DNA of 64,000 nt from Bacteroidota bacterium (GTDB lineage Bacteria; Bacteroidota; Bacteroidia; Bacteroidales; JACABE01). The notes beneath the pieces are model-generated. The model was not told the origin of the DNA. It made no database searches and was given only the letters and a program-made list of their open reading frames with translations. The translations under genes were made by a program, and so were the position numbers. Shown piece by piece: positions 17,459 through 26,817 of this stretch (the first letter of the stretch is position 1; the number at the start of each line of letters is the position of its first letter). The DNA lies in contig JACABE010000015.1 in assembly GCA_013377005.1 (NCBI GenBank), positions 1 to 64,000 of the forward strand, read 5' to 3'.

Positions 17459-18157
17459 ATGAATAAAATTGACATTAATTTTGATTTTCGAGAAGAATCT
17501 AAAGATAGAGACCCAGATAGATGGAGTCCTACTTTACAGGAATATCAACGAATTGTATGGAGTAAACCTTTACCGAACGGAAAAGTGTTTACTCTAAATA
17601 AGATAAGTCAGAATAGGCTTTGTCATAAATCAGAATTAGGTGAATTTTATTTATCAAGTGATATGGCTTTCTATGGGTTTATACGCAAATGTCATAGAAC
17701 CGATTTTATTGTTTCTCAAATATCAGAAACAGACATCAAAAAATTTGAACAGTTAACGCTAAATACAATTGGTGGAACGATGATTTGGCCAAGTATAAGA
17801 ATCGAAAATAAAATGACTATTAATGGTGCAAGGGGATTTAATAGACTAATTGCTGATAGACTTGATTTGACAATCGAATGTGCAAGACGATATTATTTAG
17901 ATGAGGATAGTCCACTTTACGAAGTATTTAAGAGATATTCAAGTTTCTTTTCCTTATTTAATAATTTTCGAGGATATATAGATTTTTTTCTTCTTCAAGA
18001 TTTTATAGACGAAAAAGAGGAAGTAAATTTTTCTATACCTTTTGACAATTTTGAACAACCAGCACTACCAAAAACAATAGATGAATATTTACAATATAAG
18101 ACACACACAATGGCTTCAGTTAATAATAGAAACAAAAGAATTTTAGAAAGTATATAA
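17459..18157 (+). CDS. DUF6994-like protein, copy 1
   Basis: A 232-residue soluble protein that I assign from memory to the DUF6994 type. Landmarks: NFDFREESKDRDPDRWSPTL at the N-terminus, WSKPLPNGKVF (about 33-43), HKSELGEFYLSSD, GARGFNRLIADRLDLTIEC (near 128) and FFSLFNNFRGYIDFFLLQDFID (near 162). It is clearly paralogous to the next gene (same landmarks in the same order). Function unknown. The AT-rich codon use resembles the chromosome more than copy 2 does. It follows a candidate promoter at 17339-17372. Confidence 0.75.
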   Translation: MNKIDINFDFREESKDRDPDRWSPTLQEYQRIVWSKPLPNGKVFTLNKISQNRLCHKSELGEFYLSSDMAFYGFIRKCHRTDFIVSQISETDIKKFEQLTLNTIGGTMIWPSIRIENKMTINGARGFNRLIADRLDLTIECARRYYLDEDSPLYEVFKRYSSFFSLFNNFRGYIDFFLLQDFIDEKEEVNFSIPFDNFEQPALPKTIDEYLQYKTHTMASVNNRNKRILESI

Positions 18158-18227
18158 GATGTCAGCCATTAACATCGTATTGGCAAACATTGGAAAACCA
18201 CCACGAAAAGAGTAACACGACAAAAAA

Positions 18228-18923
18228 ATGAAAATTGATATAACGTTTAATGTTTACACTGACGCAAATGGAGGCGACCCGGACAGCGCAAGCCCGACAC
18301 TTCGTTCATATCATAAAGTATTATGGAGTAAAACATTGCCAAACGGAGAAAACTTTGACTTGGACAACAAAAAAAGTGGAACGTATTTATATCACAAATC
18401 CAAACTTGGAGAATTTAACTTGGGGAGCGATGCTATAACTCACTCGTATAGAAATCAGACAAGAAAACAATGGTTGATAAAACAAATCCCAAACGAAGTA
18501 AACGAACTTTTTGACATAGGTTCGACAATTGGTGCTTACACACTTTTTCCGAAAAATAAAATTGACAATAAGTTTACAATCAATCAAGCCCGTGGAGTTA
18601 ACAGCTTAATTGACGACAGATTTGACCTGACTTTGGAATGTATAAAACTTTTTTATTCTGGACTACTAAGTCCACTTTACGATACATTTTTAAGATATAA
18701 AGACTTCTTCGACTTATTTGAGAATTTTAAAGGTTACATTAACTTCTTTTTGCTTAACGACCTTATTGATGAAAATGAAAATATTAAATTTTACTTGCCG
18801 TTTGACAGTTTCAAAACAAGACCAACATTTACGGACATTGAAGACTATTTGATTTACAAAAAAGGTGTAATGGATTTCATTAAAGCACGAAATAAACGAA
18901 TAGACGATTATACAAACAAATGA
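18228..18923 (+). CDS. DUF6994-like protein, copy 2
   Basis: 231 residues, paralogue of the preceding gene: DPDSASPTLRSYHKVLWSKT, HKSKLGEFNLGSD, NQARGVNSLIDDRFDLTLEC and FFDLFENFKGYINFFLLNDLID match copy 1 segment by segment. Codon use differs: it uses GAC, AAC and ACA much more than copy 1 and the neighbouring core genes, which suggests that the two copies arrived separately rather than by a recent duplication in place. 70 nt separate them, with no terminator. Function unknown. Confidence 0.75.
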   Translation: MKIDITFNVYTDANGGDPDSASPTLRSYHKVLWSKTLPNGENFDLDNKKSGTYLYHKSKLGEFNLGSDAITHSYRNQTRKQWLIKQIPNEVNELFDIGSTIGAYTLFPKNKIDNKFTINQARGVNSLIDDRFDLTLECIKLFYSGLLSPLYDTFLRYKDFFDLFENFKGYINFFLLNDLIDENENIKFYLPFDSFKTRPTFTDIEDYLIYKKGVMDFIKARNKRIDDYTNK

Positions 18924-19131
18924 AAAAACAAAATGCCAGCCACTAGCACATGGCATAGTGCATGCGGGTTTTAGCGGGTTTCGAAGGTTTGTGGCTCGTA
19001 AAAAAGGTCGGTGTAAACTGATAGGAAAGCGCTACGTAATCACGCACGACACCATACCATCAACCGTTAAAATGATAATTTAACAGCTCATCAGATTTCT
19101 GCAAATAAACGTAATAAATTTGCTTTTTTTT
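18924..19131. other. Non-coding linker of foreign composition
   Basis: About 200 nt without a gene. It contains GCCACTAGC, a partial hairpin (GCAC ... GTGC at 18945-18960), a doubled GCGGGTTT (18965-18972 and 18975-18982) and several GC-rich stretches up to 19060, then returns to AT-rich host DNA. It resembles the spacer DNA around accessory genes in Bacteroidota, but I cannot identify a recombination site in it. Confidence 0.4.
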
Positions 19132-19170
19132 AAAACTGTCAAAAAAAACATTGACAGTTTTTTTATTTTT
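19132..19170 (+). terminator. Intrinsic terminator upstream of yebC
   Basis: Stem AAAACTGTCAA (19132-19142) with TTGACAGTTTT (19151-19161), 8-nt A-rich loop, followed by a T-rich tract. It closes the accessory patch. Its T-tract overlaps the -7 box of yebC, so termination and initiation sites are back to back. Confidence 0.75.
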
Positions 19171-19171
19171 G
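19164..19171 (+). promoter_or_regulatory. Candidate -7 box of yebC
   Basis: TATTTTTG, exact TAnnTTTG, 52 nt before the yebC ATG. TTGACA at 19151 is part of the terminator stem and too close to act as a -33 element. Confidence 0.5.
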
Positions 19172-19223
19172 CAAAAATTATTACTTTTACCAAAACTTTA
19201 AAAAATCATAAAAACACTATAAT

Positions 19224-19970
19224 ATGTCAGGACATAATAAATGGTCAACCATCAAGCGTAAAAAAGGAGCGTTAGATTCCAAACGTTCTAAAATATTTTC
19301 AAGAATTATTAAGGAAATAGCTGTTGCTGTTAGAGAAGGCGGCGCCGATCCTGACGGCAATCCACGTTTACGTTTGGCTATTTCCAATGCAAAAGGGGCC
19401 AATATGCCTAAAGAAAATCTGCTACGTGCCATTAATAAGGCTTCTGATAAAGACTCTGCCAGCTTCTCCGAAACTACTTTCGAATGCTATGCTCCTCATG
19501 GTATTGCCATTTTTATAGAATGCACTACCGATAATGAAAAAAGAACGATAAGCAATATACGGTCTTATTTTAATAAATACAATGGTTCATTAGGTACCAA
19601 TGGTTCATTGCTTTTCTTATTCGACAGAAAAGGTATTTTCACCATACCGCAAGCCGACTTAAATCTTGATGAAGTAGAACTGGATTTAATAGATGCCGGA
19701 GCCGAAGATATTTCGCTGGAAGATGAATATTATACTGTTACAACAGCCATGGAAGATTTTGGGGCAATGATTAAAAAATTAGAAGAATTAAAAATAGTTG
19801 CAGAAAGTGCCGAATTGCAACGTATTCCTAAAAATACAGAAACCATTGATTTTGATTCTGCCAAAAAAGTAATGAAACTGATTGACGTTATTGAAGAAGA
19901 CGATGATGTGGTGAATGTATTCCATAATATGGAGATGAGCGATGAACTTATGGCTGAATTAGAAAAATAG
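19224..19970 (+). CDS. yebC: YebC/PmpR family protein
   Basis: 248-residue member of the YebC family, described as transcriptional regulators and, for YebC/TACO1-type members, as factors helping translation through proline stretches. The N-terminal signature GHNKWSTIKRKKGALDSKRSKIFS and the block GADPDGNPRLRLAI..AKGANMPKENLLRAI are intact, with the three-domain length normal for the family. It is monocistronic: a terminator and promoter lie directly upstream and a bidirectional terminator downstream. Confidence 0.95.
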   Translation: MSGHNKWSTIKRKKGALDSKRSKIFSRIIKEIAVAVREGGADPDGNPRLRLAISNAKGANMPKENLLRAINKASDKDSASFSETTFECYAPHGIAIFIECTTDNEKRTISNIRSYFNKYNGSLGTNGSLLFLFDRKGIFTIPQADLNLDEVELDLIDAGAEDISLEDEYYTVTTAMEDFGAMIKKLEELKIVAESAELQRIPKNTETIDFDSAKKVMKLIDVIEEDDDVVNVFHNMEMSDELMAELEK

Positions 19971-19990
19971 TCAGAAATTCAAAAGTTTAA

Positions 19991-20044
19991 AAAAAGTTCA
20001 GAGATTATAGTGAATTAACAAACACCATAATCTCTGAACTTTTT
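19991..20044. terminator. Bidirectional terminator between yebC and the SpoIID-like gene
   Basis: Perfect 18-bp stem (19991-20008 with 20027-20044), starting with five A and ending with five T, loop 18 nt. It serves both convergent genes. Confidence 0.9.
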
Positions 20045-20069
20045 TATTGGAAATATTTTACTAAAACTT

Positions 20070-21221
20070 TTAATCAATCTTTTTAATTACTTCATAATTA
20101 ACAATATCAACATCTTTGTAATAGAACTTTATTATTTGATTTGCCGTAAATCTATATCTTACCATTTTTATAGCACCTTCCTGGCTTAAACCTACGCCAT
20201 GGCCATAACCTTTTCCTTTTAAAATTACATAATCCCCATCTTTTTTAACTGAAAAAAATGCAGATTTTAGCTCTAAATCCTTTCTGATATTTTTTAACGG
20301 AATACTATCATGAAAATAGATTTTTCTTGTGGATTGATCAAAATCAAATGCTTTCCGATGCATCAAAGTATCTCCAACAGGATAATTATAAGTATCTTTT
20401 AAATAATTAAGCCATTCACGGGCAGGCATTTTTTTCTCCCAACTACTGTTTCGCATGCCATTTGAAAATGTATCAACTACAGCTTTCAAATAAGTAGTCG
20501 GAATCGACCAGAGTTCTTCAGAATTAATAGTTTCACCACCTGAATTTGAACAAAATGCAGCCGAAATCATACGTTTGTTTTTATCTACAATTACATCACC
20601 GGCAGTAAGTGTAGTTGCCATTAAAATTTGAAAGTTATTACATCGGCTTTTATACACCTGGCAATGAACATCGTCGCATAAATTAAAACCCTCTTTGTAA
20701 TGTTTCATCATATTGTTGATAGCATAGGTTCTCGAAATAATTGCCTGAATTTTGAAAAATTCCAACGAATCGCAGCTTCCTAATATTTCCGATTGAACTA
20801 CACCAGCTACATAATGTTCTATATCAACATTATTAATAATCTTCAAAAACCCTTTTTCAATTGAAATATCAATATCGTCATCGTAAATACGTTCGTGTAA
20901 ATCCTGATTTGAAGGTTTAATTTTAAAAATATTCTTTAATCCATCGCCTGCTATTTCTAAAGTATTGAATAAACCAAGATCTTCGTTGCCTTTTTTTATT
21001 CTTAGTTTGTTTTTTTCAATAGTGATGGTGACATTCTCACTTTTTTCAATTCCTCCAATCGAATTATCATTCCCATTTATGATATATTTACCTACAAGTG
21101 AAGTAATAATTGTAGATTTTATATTGGATTGAGAAAAAATCCGTACTTTAAAATCGGCAGCAAATAGTTTAACAGATAAACTTGAAATGATAATGAAGGA
21201 TAATATTTTGAGTTTATTCAT
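20070..21221 (-). CDS. SpoIID/LytB domain protein (peptidoglycan-active, exported)
   Basis: 383 residues with an N-terminal signal peptide (about 1-21, ending LFAADF). A SpoIID-type domain follows: NVDIEHYVAGVVQSEI (near 128), FKIQAIISRTYAI (near 156), DDVHCQVYKS (near 181), FCSNSGGETINSEELW (near 223) and the terminal GKGYGHGVGLSQEGAIKM (near 339). SpoIID of Bacillus is a lytic transglycosylase acting on denuded glycan; in this non-sporulating lineage the exact role is unknown. Last gene of a minus-strand operon with lpxB 17 nt upstream. Confidence 0.88.
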   Translation of the reverse strand: MNKLKILSFIIISSLSVKLFAADFKVRIFSQSNIKSTIITSLVGKYIINGNDNSIGGIEKSENVTITIEKNKLRIKKGNEDLGLFNTLEIAGDGLKNIFKIKPSNQDLHERIYDDDIDISIEKGFLKIINNVDIEHYVAGVVQSEILGSCDSLEFFKIQAIISRTYAINNMMKHYKEGFNLCDDVHCQVYKSRCNNFQILMATTLTAGDVIVDKNKRMISAAFCSNSGGETINSEELWSIPTTYLKAVVDTFSNGMRNSSWEKKMPAREWLNYLKDTYNYPVGDTLMHRKAFDFDQSTRKIYFHDSIPLKNIRKDLELKSAFFSVKKDGDYVILKGKGYGHGVGLSQEGAIKMVRYRFTANQIIKFYYKDVDIVNYEVIKKID

Positions 21222-21238
21222 TTGTAATCGTCTATAAA

Positions 21239-22369
21239 TCAGTTTTTATTCATGTATTCAACAATTAGTTGAGCTGTTTTTGCAGAAGCACCTTTTCCAC
21301 CTAAAATTATCTTTAACTTTTGATATTCTTCTTTGAGTTGGTTTCTGAACAAATTGTTTTGTGTTATTTCCTCAAACTCATTTTTTAAATTATGAATGTT
21401 AAATTCATTTTGTATGAGTTCGGTAATTACCAGTTTATCCATTATTAGGTTAACCAGCGAAATGTATTTTACTTTTAAAAATCTACGGGCAATGTAATAA
21501 GATATAATATTGCCTTTGTAGCAAACCACCTGAGGAACATTGAGCAAAGCGGTTTCCAGCGTGGCTGTGCCGGAAGTTACCAAAGCAGCAAAAGCATTTT
21601 TCAACAGATTATAAGTTTGTCCGTAAACAATCTCAATAGCTTCATTTTTAATGATATTCAGATATAAACTTTCTTGCAGTGTATTCACTCCTGCAATGAT
21701 AAATTTATATTGAGGATAGGCTTTGGTAAGCTCAATCATAAGCGGGAGCATGGTTTTTACTTCTTGATTGCGACTGCCCGGTAACAATGCAATAATTGGC
21801 TTTTCGGAATAATCATTTGCTTCAAAAACATTGATGTTGTTAGCATTTGCTTTTTCGATAGAATGGTTTTCAATGGCATCGAGCAAAGGATGTCCTACAA
21901 AATCTACTTCCATCGCATGCGATTTAAAAAAATCTTTTTCAAAAGGAAGAATCACAAAAAGGTGATCAATCACTTTTTTCATTTTCTTCACTCTCGATTG
22001 ATGCCAGGCCCAAACTTGTGGCGAAATATAGTAAAATACTTTAATGCCGTTTTCGTGAGCCCATTCAGCAATGCGAAGATTAAAACCGGGGTAATCAATA
22101 AGAATGATAGCATCCGGCTGAAAGGCAGCAATGTCTTTTTTGCAAAAACTAATGTTGTTAAGTATGGTTTTTAAATTAGCAATTACCTCAACAAAGCCCA
22201 TAAAAGCCAAACTACGGTAATGTTTAACAAGTTCCACACCCTGTTCTTTCATCAAATCACCACCCCAGCATCTAAATATTGATGTATTGTCAATATTCTT
22301 CAACTCTTTGATAAGGTTTGATGCATGTAAATCTCCTGAGGCTTCCCCTGCTATAACGTAATACTTCAT
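21239..22369 (-). CDS. lpxB: Lipid-A-disaccharide synthase
   Basis: Condenses UDP-diacylglucosamine with lipid X to the lipid A disaccharide at the inner face of the cytoplasmic membrane. The 376 residues begin with KYYVIAGEASGDLHASNLIKEL and include DYPGFNLRIAEWAHENG (near 92), YYISPQVWAWHQSRVKKMKK (near 113), LLPGSRNQEV (near 195) and VTSGTATLETALLNVPQV (near 260). Its start overlaps the stop of the 94-residue membrane gene by 4 nt, which implies translational coupling. Confidence 0.96.
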   Translation of the reverse strand: MKYYVIAGEASGDLHASNLIKELKNIDNTSIFRCWGGDLMKEQGVELVKHYRSLAFMGFVEVIANLKTILNNISFCKKDIAAFQPDAIILIDYPGFNLRIAEWAHENGIKVFYYISPQVWAWHQSRVKKMKKVIDHLFVILPFEKDFFKSHAMEVDFVGHPLLDAIENHSIEKANANNINVFEANDYSEKPIIALLPGSRNQEVKTMLPLMIELTKAYPQYKFIIAGVNTLQESLYLNIIKNEAIEIVYGQTYNLLKNAFAALVTSGTATLETALLNVPQVVCYKGNIISYYIARRFLKVKYISLVNLIMDKLVITELIQNEFNIHNLKNEFEEITQNNLFRNQLKEEYQKLKIILGGKGASAKTAQLIVEYMNKN

Positions 22370-22650
22370 CGTTTAAAAAAGTAAATGAAAAAAGCTATGA
22401 GGAAGACGAAAGTAACAAATAATATTGCCTTTCCTGTTTTCTCATATTTTAATGTTTGTAGATAATAACGCATCAGGAAGATATTAATTACTACTGACAA
22501 TAAATATATTTTTATGTATTGTTGAATGTCAGTATACCCTAAGATTTGTAATATTATATAAATAACAAAAGCTGAAATTACAGGAAAAACAATTCCTATG
22601 ATAGAACCCAATACATAATCGTCTTTTTTAAATCTTCCAATCATACTCAC
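22366..22650 (-). CDS. Small three-helix membrane protein of unknown function
   Basis: 94 residues with three hydrophobic helices (about 12-37, 45-65 and 74-92) and a basic C-terminus FFKR. No family motif recognised. It is wedged between surE and lpxB, overlapping surE by 23 nt and lpxB by 4 nt. This fixed position in an envelope operon suggests a role in the envelope, but nothing in the sequence proves one. Confidence 0.7.
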   Translation of the reverse strand: MSMIGRFKKDDYVLGSIIGIVFPVISAFVIYIILQILGYTDIQQYIKIYLLSVVINIFLMRYYLQTLKYEKTGKAILFVTFVFLIAFFIYFFKR

Positions 22651-23398
22651 TAAGGGTTTTAAGGTTATGATGTGCTGTTAAATCAAAATGCAAGGGAACA
22701 ATAGCTATAAAATTATTTTTCAACGCCCATTGATCGGTATCTTCGGCTAAATCGTCGCTATGAAAAACACCGGTAAGCCAGTAATAATCTCTGTCATGCG
22801 GATCTTTGCGGGCTTCAAAAGCTTCATCCCAGCATGCTTTGGCTTGTCGGCAAACCATAATACCTTTTATTGGACTTTTGTTTAAAGCAGGAATATTTAC
22901 GTTTAAACAAGTATCTTTAGGCAAGCCCTTATCTAAAACTTCCAGTGTAATCTTCTTTATATATTCATCCACATGGCTAAAGTCAGCATCCCAGGAATAA
23001 TCATCCAAAGAAAAGCCAATGGAATTAACACCTTCGATACACCCTTCGATAGCCGCAGCAATAGTACCCGAATAAATAACATTCACCGATGCGTTAGAAC
23101 CATGATTGATACCGGAAACTATTAAATCGGGTTTGCCATGAAGTACTGCTTTTTCGGCAATTTTCACACAATCTACCGGTGTACCGTTGCAACTATATTC
23201 TTCGTATCCGATTTCTTTAGCAATTTGTTTAATTCTTAATGGAGTTGCTACCGTAATGGCATGTCCCATTCCTGATTGCGGACTATCGGGTGCCATAACA
23301 ATTACATCCCCTATTTGTCGCATAATAGAAATTAGTTTTCTAATGCCGGGTGCATGTATACTGTCATCATTGGTAATAAGTATTTTAGGCTTCTTCAT
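22628..23398 (-). CDS. surE: 5'/3'-nucleotidase SurE
   Basis: Nucleoside monophosphate phosphatase of the SurE family. Start set at the ATG at 23398, giving KKPKILITNDDSIHAPGI at the N-terminus; another ATG lies two codons upstream. Metal ligands in TNDD, plus DSPQSGMGHAITV (near 45), NGTPVDCVKIAE (near 74) and SGINHGSNASVNVIYSGTI (near 94). 257 residues, normal length. The start lies inside the end of the DUF502 gene (14-nt overlap). Confidence 0.94.
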   Translation of the reverse strand: MKKPKILITNDDSIHAPGIRKLISIMRQIGDVIVMAPDSPQSGMGHAITVATPLRIKQIAKEIGYEEYSCNGTPVDCVKIAEKAVLHGKPDLIVSGINHGSNASVNVIYSGTIAAAIEGCIEGVNSIGFSLDDYSWDADFSHVDEYIKKITLEVLDKGLPKDTCLNVNIPALNKSPIKGIMVCRQAKACWDEAFEARKDPHDRDYYWLTGVFHSDDLAEDTDQWALKNNFIAIVPLHFDLTAHHNLKTLSEYDWKI

Positions 23399-24005
23399 TC
23401 TCATGTGTTTTGTTAATTTCAGTAATTCCTCCCGAAACAATGAATTTCATTATTTCAGTGGATGAAGCATTTATATGAGTTACATTTCCGGCAGGAACAA
23501 TAAATAAATTTCCGGAAAAGTTGTAAGAATGTGGTAGATAAACGGCAATCAAGTCTTCTTTTATACCAAGCATAGTTAAATCTTTTTGAGTAATGAAACC
23601 TAGCTTATAAATCTCTGCATCTTTATTCATTTGAACCAAAACAGCTTCAGTAAATTTCTTTTTTTGTCCAACAAAAGCCGACATGAAATCTTTAGTAGAA
23701 GTGTAAATGATTTTAATAAAAGGAACTTTTTCCATTATAGCATCAACCAACGAAACCAATGGTTTTGCCAATATTGATTTTCCGAAATAACCAATGATGG
23801 TAATTATAGTGAGTGTTAATAAAACGCCTAAGCCGGGTATGCGAATGGAGAGAATACTATCAAGTAAATCATTGGCTCGGGTATCGATATAATTAAAAGT
23901 CAAATAAATTATTAATACAGTTGCACCCAGAGGTGTAATATACAAAAGCCCTTGTAAAAAATAATTAAGCAGCTTTTTCGAATAATCGCTAAATTTAGGT
24001 TGCAT
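23385..24005 (-). CDS. DUF502 family membrane protein
   Basis: 206 residues with two transmembrane helices (about 13-33 and 52-76) joined by NYIDTRANDLLDS, then a soluble C-terminal domain. IPGLGVLLTLTIITIIGYFG and PFIKIIYTSTKDFMSAF are the family marks of DUF502. Function unknown; the family is also found in plants (COV1). First gene of the minus-strand run DUF502-surE-membrane protein-lpxB-SpoIID-like, all overlapping or within 17 nt. Confidence 0.88.
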   Translation of the reverse strand: MQPKFSDYSKKLLNYFLQGLLYITPLGATVLIIYLTFNYIDTRANDLLDSILSIRIPGLGVLLTLTIITIIGYFGKSILAKPLVSLVDAIMEKVPFIKIIYTSTKDFMSAFVGQKKKFTEAVLVQMNKDAEIYKLGFITQKDLTMLGIKEDLIAVYLPHSYNFSGNLFIVPAGNVTHINASSTEIMKFIVSGGITEINKTHENEEA

Positions 24006-24024
24006 ATCGTTTGTATTTTGTTTT

Positions 24025-24032
24025 CAAAGATA
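24025..24032 (-). promoter_or_regulatory. Candidate -7 box of the DUF502-surE-lpxB operon
   Basis: Minus-strand TATCTTTG, exact TAnnTTTG, 19 nt before the DUF502 start. No clear -33 box. Confidence 0.5.
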
Positions 24033-24107
24033 GAATTATTTTCTGAAAATGGCTTGTTAATTTAATTTAAAAACAATTTCAAAGATTGCTATATTCAACA
24101 TAAATAA

Positions 24108-25058
24108 TTATTTAGCAAGTAATCGTTTCTCAGTTTCAATAATAGTATTGATAGTTTTTATCATATCAGGTAAATTGTCAACATGAATAATTTGATTAAT
24201 TACTGATAGGCGTTCATCAAAACCATAACTAAACAAGCTCCAGAGGTCTTTCATCTTATTTACAGTTTGCGCTTCTGATTTATAAAGCCTCAATTCATGA
24301 ATTAAATCATTTATGAATAAAGAAAATCGTTCGCTATCTCTTACATTTATTTCTACCCTAGCCTCTTTTAGTTGCTGCGGTAAAAGCGGATTGTAAAATA
24401 CCCCCCTGCCTATCATCCATTTTTTAATACTTGGATAACGTTGTCGTATATTATTAAAATCATCAAGAGTGTTAATATCGCCATTGTAAATGATTTCATG
24501 CTTAAAATCGCCAATAATAGCCTGCAATATTTCATGTTGTATTTTACCTTCGTACATTTGTATGCCTATTCGTGGATGGATACAAATGTTTTGAAGCGGA
24601 TAATCATTGAAAACAGGTATGAGTTGATGGATTTCATCTGTACTGTAATAGCCCAAGCGAATTTTCACTGAAAGTCGAGAACCAATAGCAGGAATTATTT
24701 TATCCAGGATGGAACGCAGTAATTCAGGATGAGGAAGCATGCCCGAACCTCTTTTGTTATTGGCAATACTTTTGACAGGACAACCCAAATTCCAGTTGAG
24801 CTCATCATAGCCCAAGTCTTGTAAAAAATGAGCCATTTGAATAAATAATTCGGGCTCCTTGCCTAATATTTGTGGTATTACGGGCATGGAGGAATTATTG
24901 GCAGGCAATACATCTTTGGCTTTGCGTGGATTTATCTTTTCGCATTGAGTAAGCGAAATAAACGGACTTACCGCCACATCAATACCTTCATAATGTCGGC
25001 TGTAAACATTGCGGAAAATAAAATCGGTGAAACCATGCAAAGGGGCAAGTATAATCAT
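24108..25058 (-). CDS. dus: tRNA-dihydrouridine synthase
   Basis: FMN enzyme that reduces uridines in the tRNA D-loop. I begin it at the ATG at 25058, where the family start IILAPLHGFTDFIFRN lies; an in-frame ATG at 25127 would add 23 residues with no family match. The active-site block LNWNLGCPVKSIANNKRGSGML (near 90) contains the catalytic Cys, and IYNGDINTLDDF (near 190) and WMIGRGVFYNP (near 217) form the FMN phosphate site. About 316 residues. The Dus subfamily (A, B or C) cannot be settled by eye. Confidence 0.9.
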   Translation of the reverse strand: MIILAPLHGFTDFIFRNVYSRHYEGIDVAVSPFISLTQCEKINPRKAKDVLPANNSSMPVIPQILGKEPELFIQMAHFLQDLGYDELNWNLGCPVKSIANNKRGSGMLPHPELLRSILDKIIPAIGSRLSVKIRLGYYSTDEIHQLIPVFNDYPLQNICIHPRIGIQMYEGKIQHEILQAIIGDFKHEIIYNGDINTLDDFNNIRQRYPSIKKWMIGRGVFYNPLLPQQLKEARVEINVRDSERFSLFINDLIHELRLYKSEAQTVNKMKDLWSLFSYGFDERLSVINQIIHVDNLPDMIKTINTIIETEKRLLAK

Positions 25059-25287
25059 GCAGGCAAAATTAATGATTATTTTGGATGGGTTTAAATCTTT
25101 TTTGAGAGGCAGTTTGTTAATTAGCATTTCTGTTTTGGGTTATTGTTGGAAATAATTATACTCGTGTAAAAATTCTTTCAACAAATCTATTGAATATGAA
25201 ATAACAGAAATCTAACTTAGTAAATAATTTAAAAATTGAAGCGACAAACAGAACCGTTTATTTCTCCAAGTCTTTAATTCCCAAATA

Positions 25288-25319
25288 AAAAGCTTACTCG
25301 TTGATTTGAGTAAGCTTTT
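25288..25319. terminator. Terminator downstream of glyA
   Basis: 12-bp stem AAAAGCTTACTC (25288-25299) with GAGTAAGCTTTT (25308-25319), 8-nt loop, A-rich and T-rich flanks. On the minus strand it follows the glyA stop by 27 nt. Confidence 0.85.
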
Positions 25320-25345
25320 ATTATATATCTTATTGTTTTCACTTA

Positions 25346-26626
25346 CTAATAAGCAAACAATGGGAAAGGTTTCATTAGTTCGTTAACACGGTTTCTTACA
25401 GAAAGAATAACATCTTCGTTGTTGATGTTTGAAATTACTTCATCCACCAGTTCCACAATAATGCCCATGTGTTCTTCTTTTAAACCACGGGTAGTAATAG
25501 CAGGTGTTCCTACTCTTAAACCTGAAGTTTGGAAAGGAGAACGGCTATCGAATGGAACCATATTTTTATTGATAGTAATATCGGCTTTTACCAATGTGTT
25601 TTCAACAACTTTACCGGTAATATCAGGAAACTTACTTCTGAGGTCAATCAACATCAAGTGATTATCAGTACCACCCGAAATAACTTTGTAACCCTTTGCC
25701 ATAAATACCTCTGCCATTTTAGCAGCATTCTTTTTCACTTGTTTGATGTATTCCAGATAACTGTCGGATAAAGCTTCGCCAAAAGCCACTGCTTTAGCTG
25801 CAATTACATGTTCCAGCGGACCACCTTGTATGCCAGGGAACACAGCAGAATCTAATAATGCTGACATCATTTTGGTTTCACCTTTTGGAGTTTTTAATCC
25901 CCATGGGTTTTCAAAATCTTTGCCAATAATAATTAAACCACCACGAGGACCTCTCAAGGTTTTGTGAGTAGTAGTAGTAATAATATGACAATGAGGAACA
26001 GGATTGTTCAACAAACCTTTTGCAATTAAACCTGATGGATGCGAAATATCAGCCATCAATATTGCTCCGATTTTATCGGCAATAGCACGCATACGAGCAA
26101 AATCCCAATCTCTTGAATAAGCAGAAGCACCAGCAATAATTAATTTTGGTCTTTCTCTCAATGCAGTTTCTTCCATGGTATCGTAATTGATAAGACCGGT
26201 TTCTTCTTCCACACTATAATCAATTGCTTTGTATAGAATACCTGATGAATTTACAGGAGAACCATGCGAAAGATGACCACCATGCGATAAATTCAACCCC
26301 ATAAAAGTATCACCAGGTTTTAAACAAGCCAACATCACAGCCATATTTGCCTGAGCACCTGAATGCGGCTGAACATTTGCCCATTCGGCACCAAAAAGTG
26401 CTTTAGCTCTGTCAATTGCTAATTGTTCTGTTTGGTCAACAATTTGGCAACCGCCATAATAACGTTTACCAGGGTATCCTTCGGCATACTTATTGGTTAA
26501 TACTGATCCCATTGCTTCGAGTACTTGTTGGCTAACAAAATTTTCGGAGGCAATAAGTTCTAATCCATGCATCTGACGCAGACGTTCTTGTTCAATCAGG
26601 TCAAAAATTTGATTATCTCTTTGCAT
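25346..26626 (-). CDS. glyA: Serine hydroxymethyltransferase
   Basis: PLP enzyme interconverting serine and glycine while charging tetrahydrofolate. The 426 residues hold [18 protein letters not shown] (near 22), [13 protein letters not shown] (near 48), [12 protein letters not shown] (near 86), the PLP lysine in [14 protein letters not shown] (near 226), [11 protein letters not shown] (near 263) and [11 protein letters not shown] (near 373). Single gene with its own candidate promoter and terminator. Confidence 0.97.
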   Translation of the reverse strand: MQRDNQIFDLIEQERLRQMHGLELIASENFVSQQVLEAMGSVLTNKYAEGYPGKRYYGGCQIVDQTEQLAIDRAKALFGAEWANVQPHSGAQANMAVMLACLKPGDTFMGLNLSHGGHLSHGSPVNSSGILYKAIDYSVEEETGLINYDTMEETALRERPKLIIAGASAYSRDWDFARMRAIADKIGAILMADISHPSGLIAKGLLNNPVPHCHIITTTTHKTLRGPRGGLIIIGKDFENPWGLKTPKGETKMMSALLDSAVFPGIQGGPLEHVIAAKAVAFGEALSDSYLEYIKQVKKNAAKMAEVFMAKGYKVISGGTDNHLMLIDLRSKFPDITGKVVENTLVKADITINKNMVPFDSRSPFQTSGLRVGTPAITTRGLKEEHMGIIVELVDEVISNINNEDVILSVRNRVNELMKPFPLFAY

Positions 26627-26664
26627 AACTATACTATAATTAATTTATTTAAAATTAGATGCTG

Positions 26665-26672
26665 CAAAATTA
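26665..26672 (-). promoter_or_regulatory. Candidate -7 box of glyA
   Basis: Minus-strand TAATTTTG, exact TAnnTTTG, 38 nt before the glyA start. Confidence 0.5.
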
Positions 26673-26783
26673 TAAATTTAATTGTCATTAGCATTAATCT
26701 TAACTATTTTTTGCTATAAAAAAAGTGCTTCAGTCGATTCAAAACTTTGTTGCGAAAATATTCTTCGGCGAACATAAAATCCT

Positions 26784-26791
26784 TATTTTTG
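26784..26791 (+). promoter_or_regulatory. Candidate -7 box of the M16 protease gene
   Basis: TATTTTTG, exact TAnnTTTG, 26 nt before the ATG at 26818. No clear -33 box. Confidence 0.5.
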
Positions 26792-26817
26792 TAAAAAACT
26801 AATATACATAAATACTA

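Larger units (their letters stand above)
17411..18947. other. Possible two-gene cassette bounded by a 9-bp inverted repeat
   Basis: GCTAGTGGC at 17411-17419 recurs inverted (GCCACTAGC) at 18939-18947, enclosing exactly the two DUF6994-like genes. The linkers before, between and after these genes are richer in G and C than the surroundings and carry no promoter-like sequence of the host type. A 9-bp match could be chance; no integrase or transposase is present here. Confidence 0.3.

Noticed and set aside
18250-18956. Overlapping short frames inside the second DUF6994-like gene
   Set aside because: They lie in other frames of a gene with a clear paralogue and do not match any family.
21863-22174. 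103-residue plus-strand frame inside lpxB
   Set aside because: Antisense to conserved lpxB sequence, no independent support.
25261-25345. Riboswitch or attenuator near glyA
   Set aside because: The hairpin lies downstream of glyA, so it is a terminator and not a leader element. The upstream side has only a short leader.
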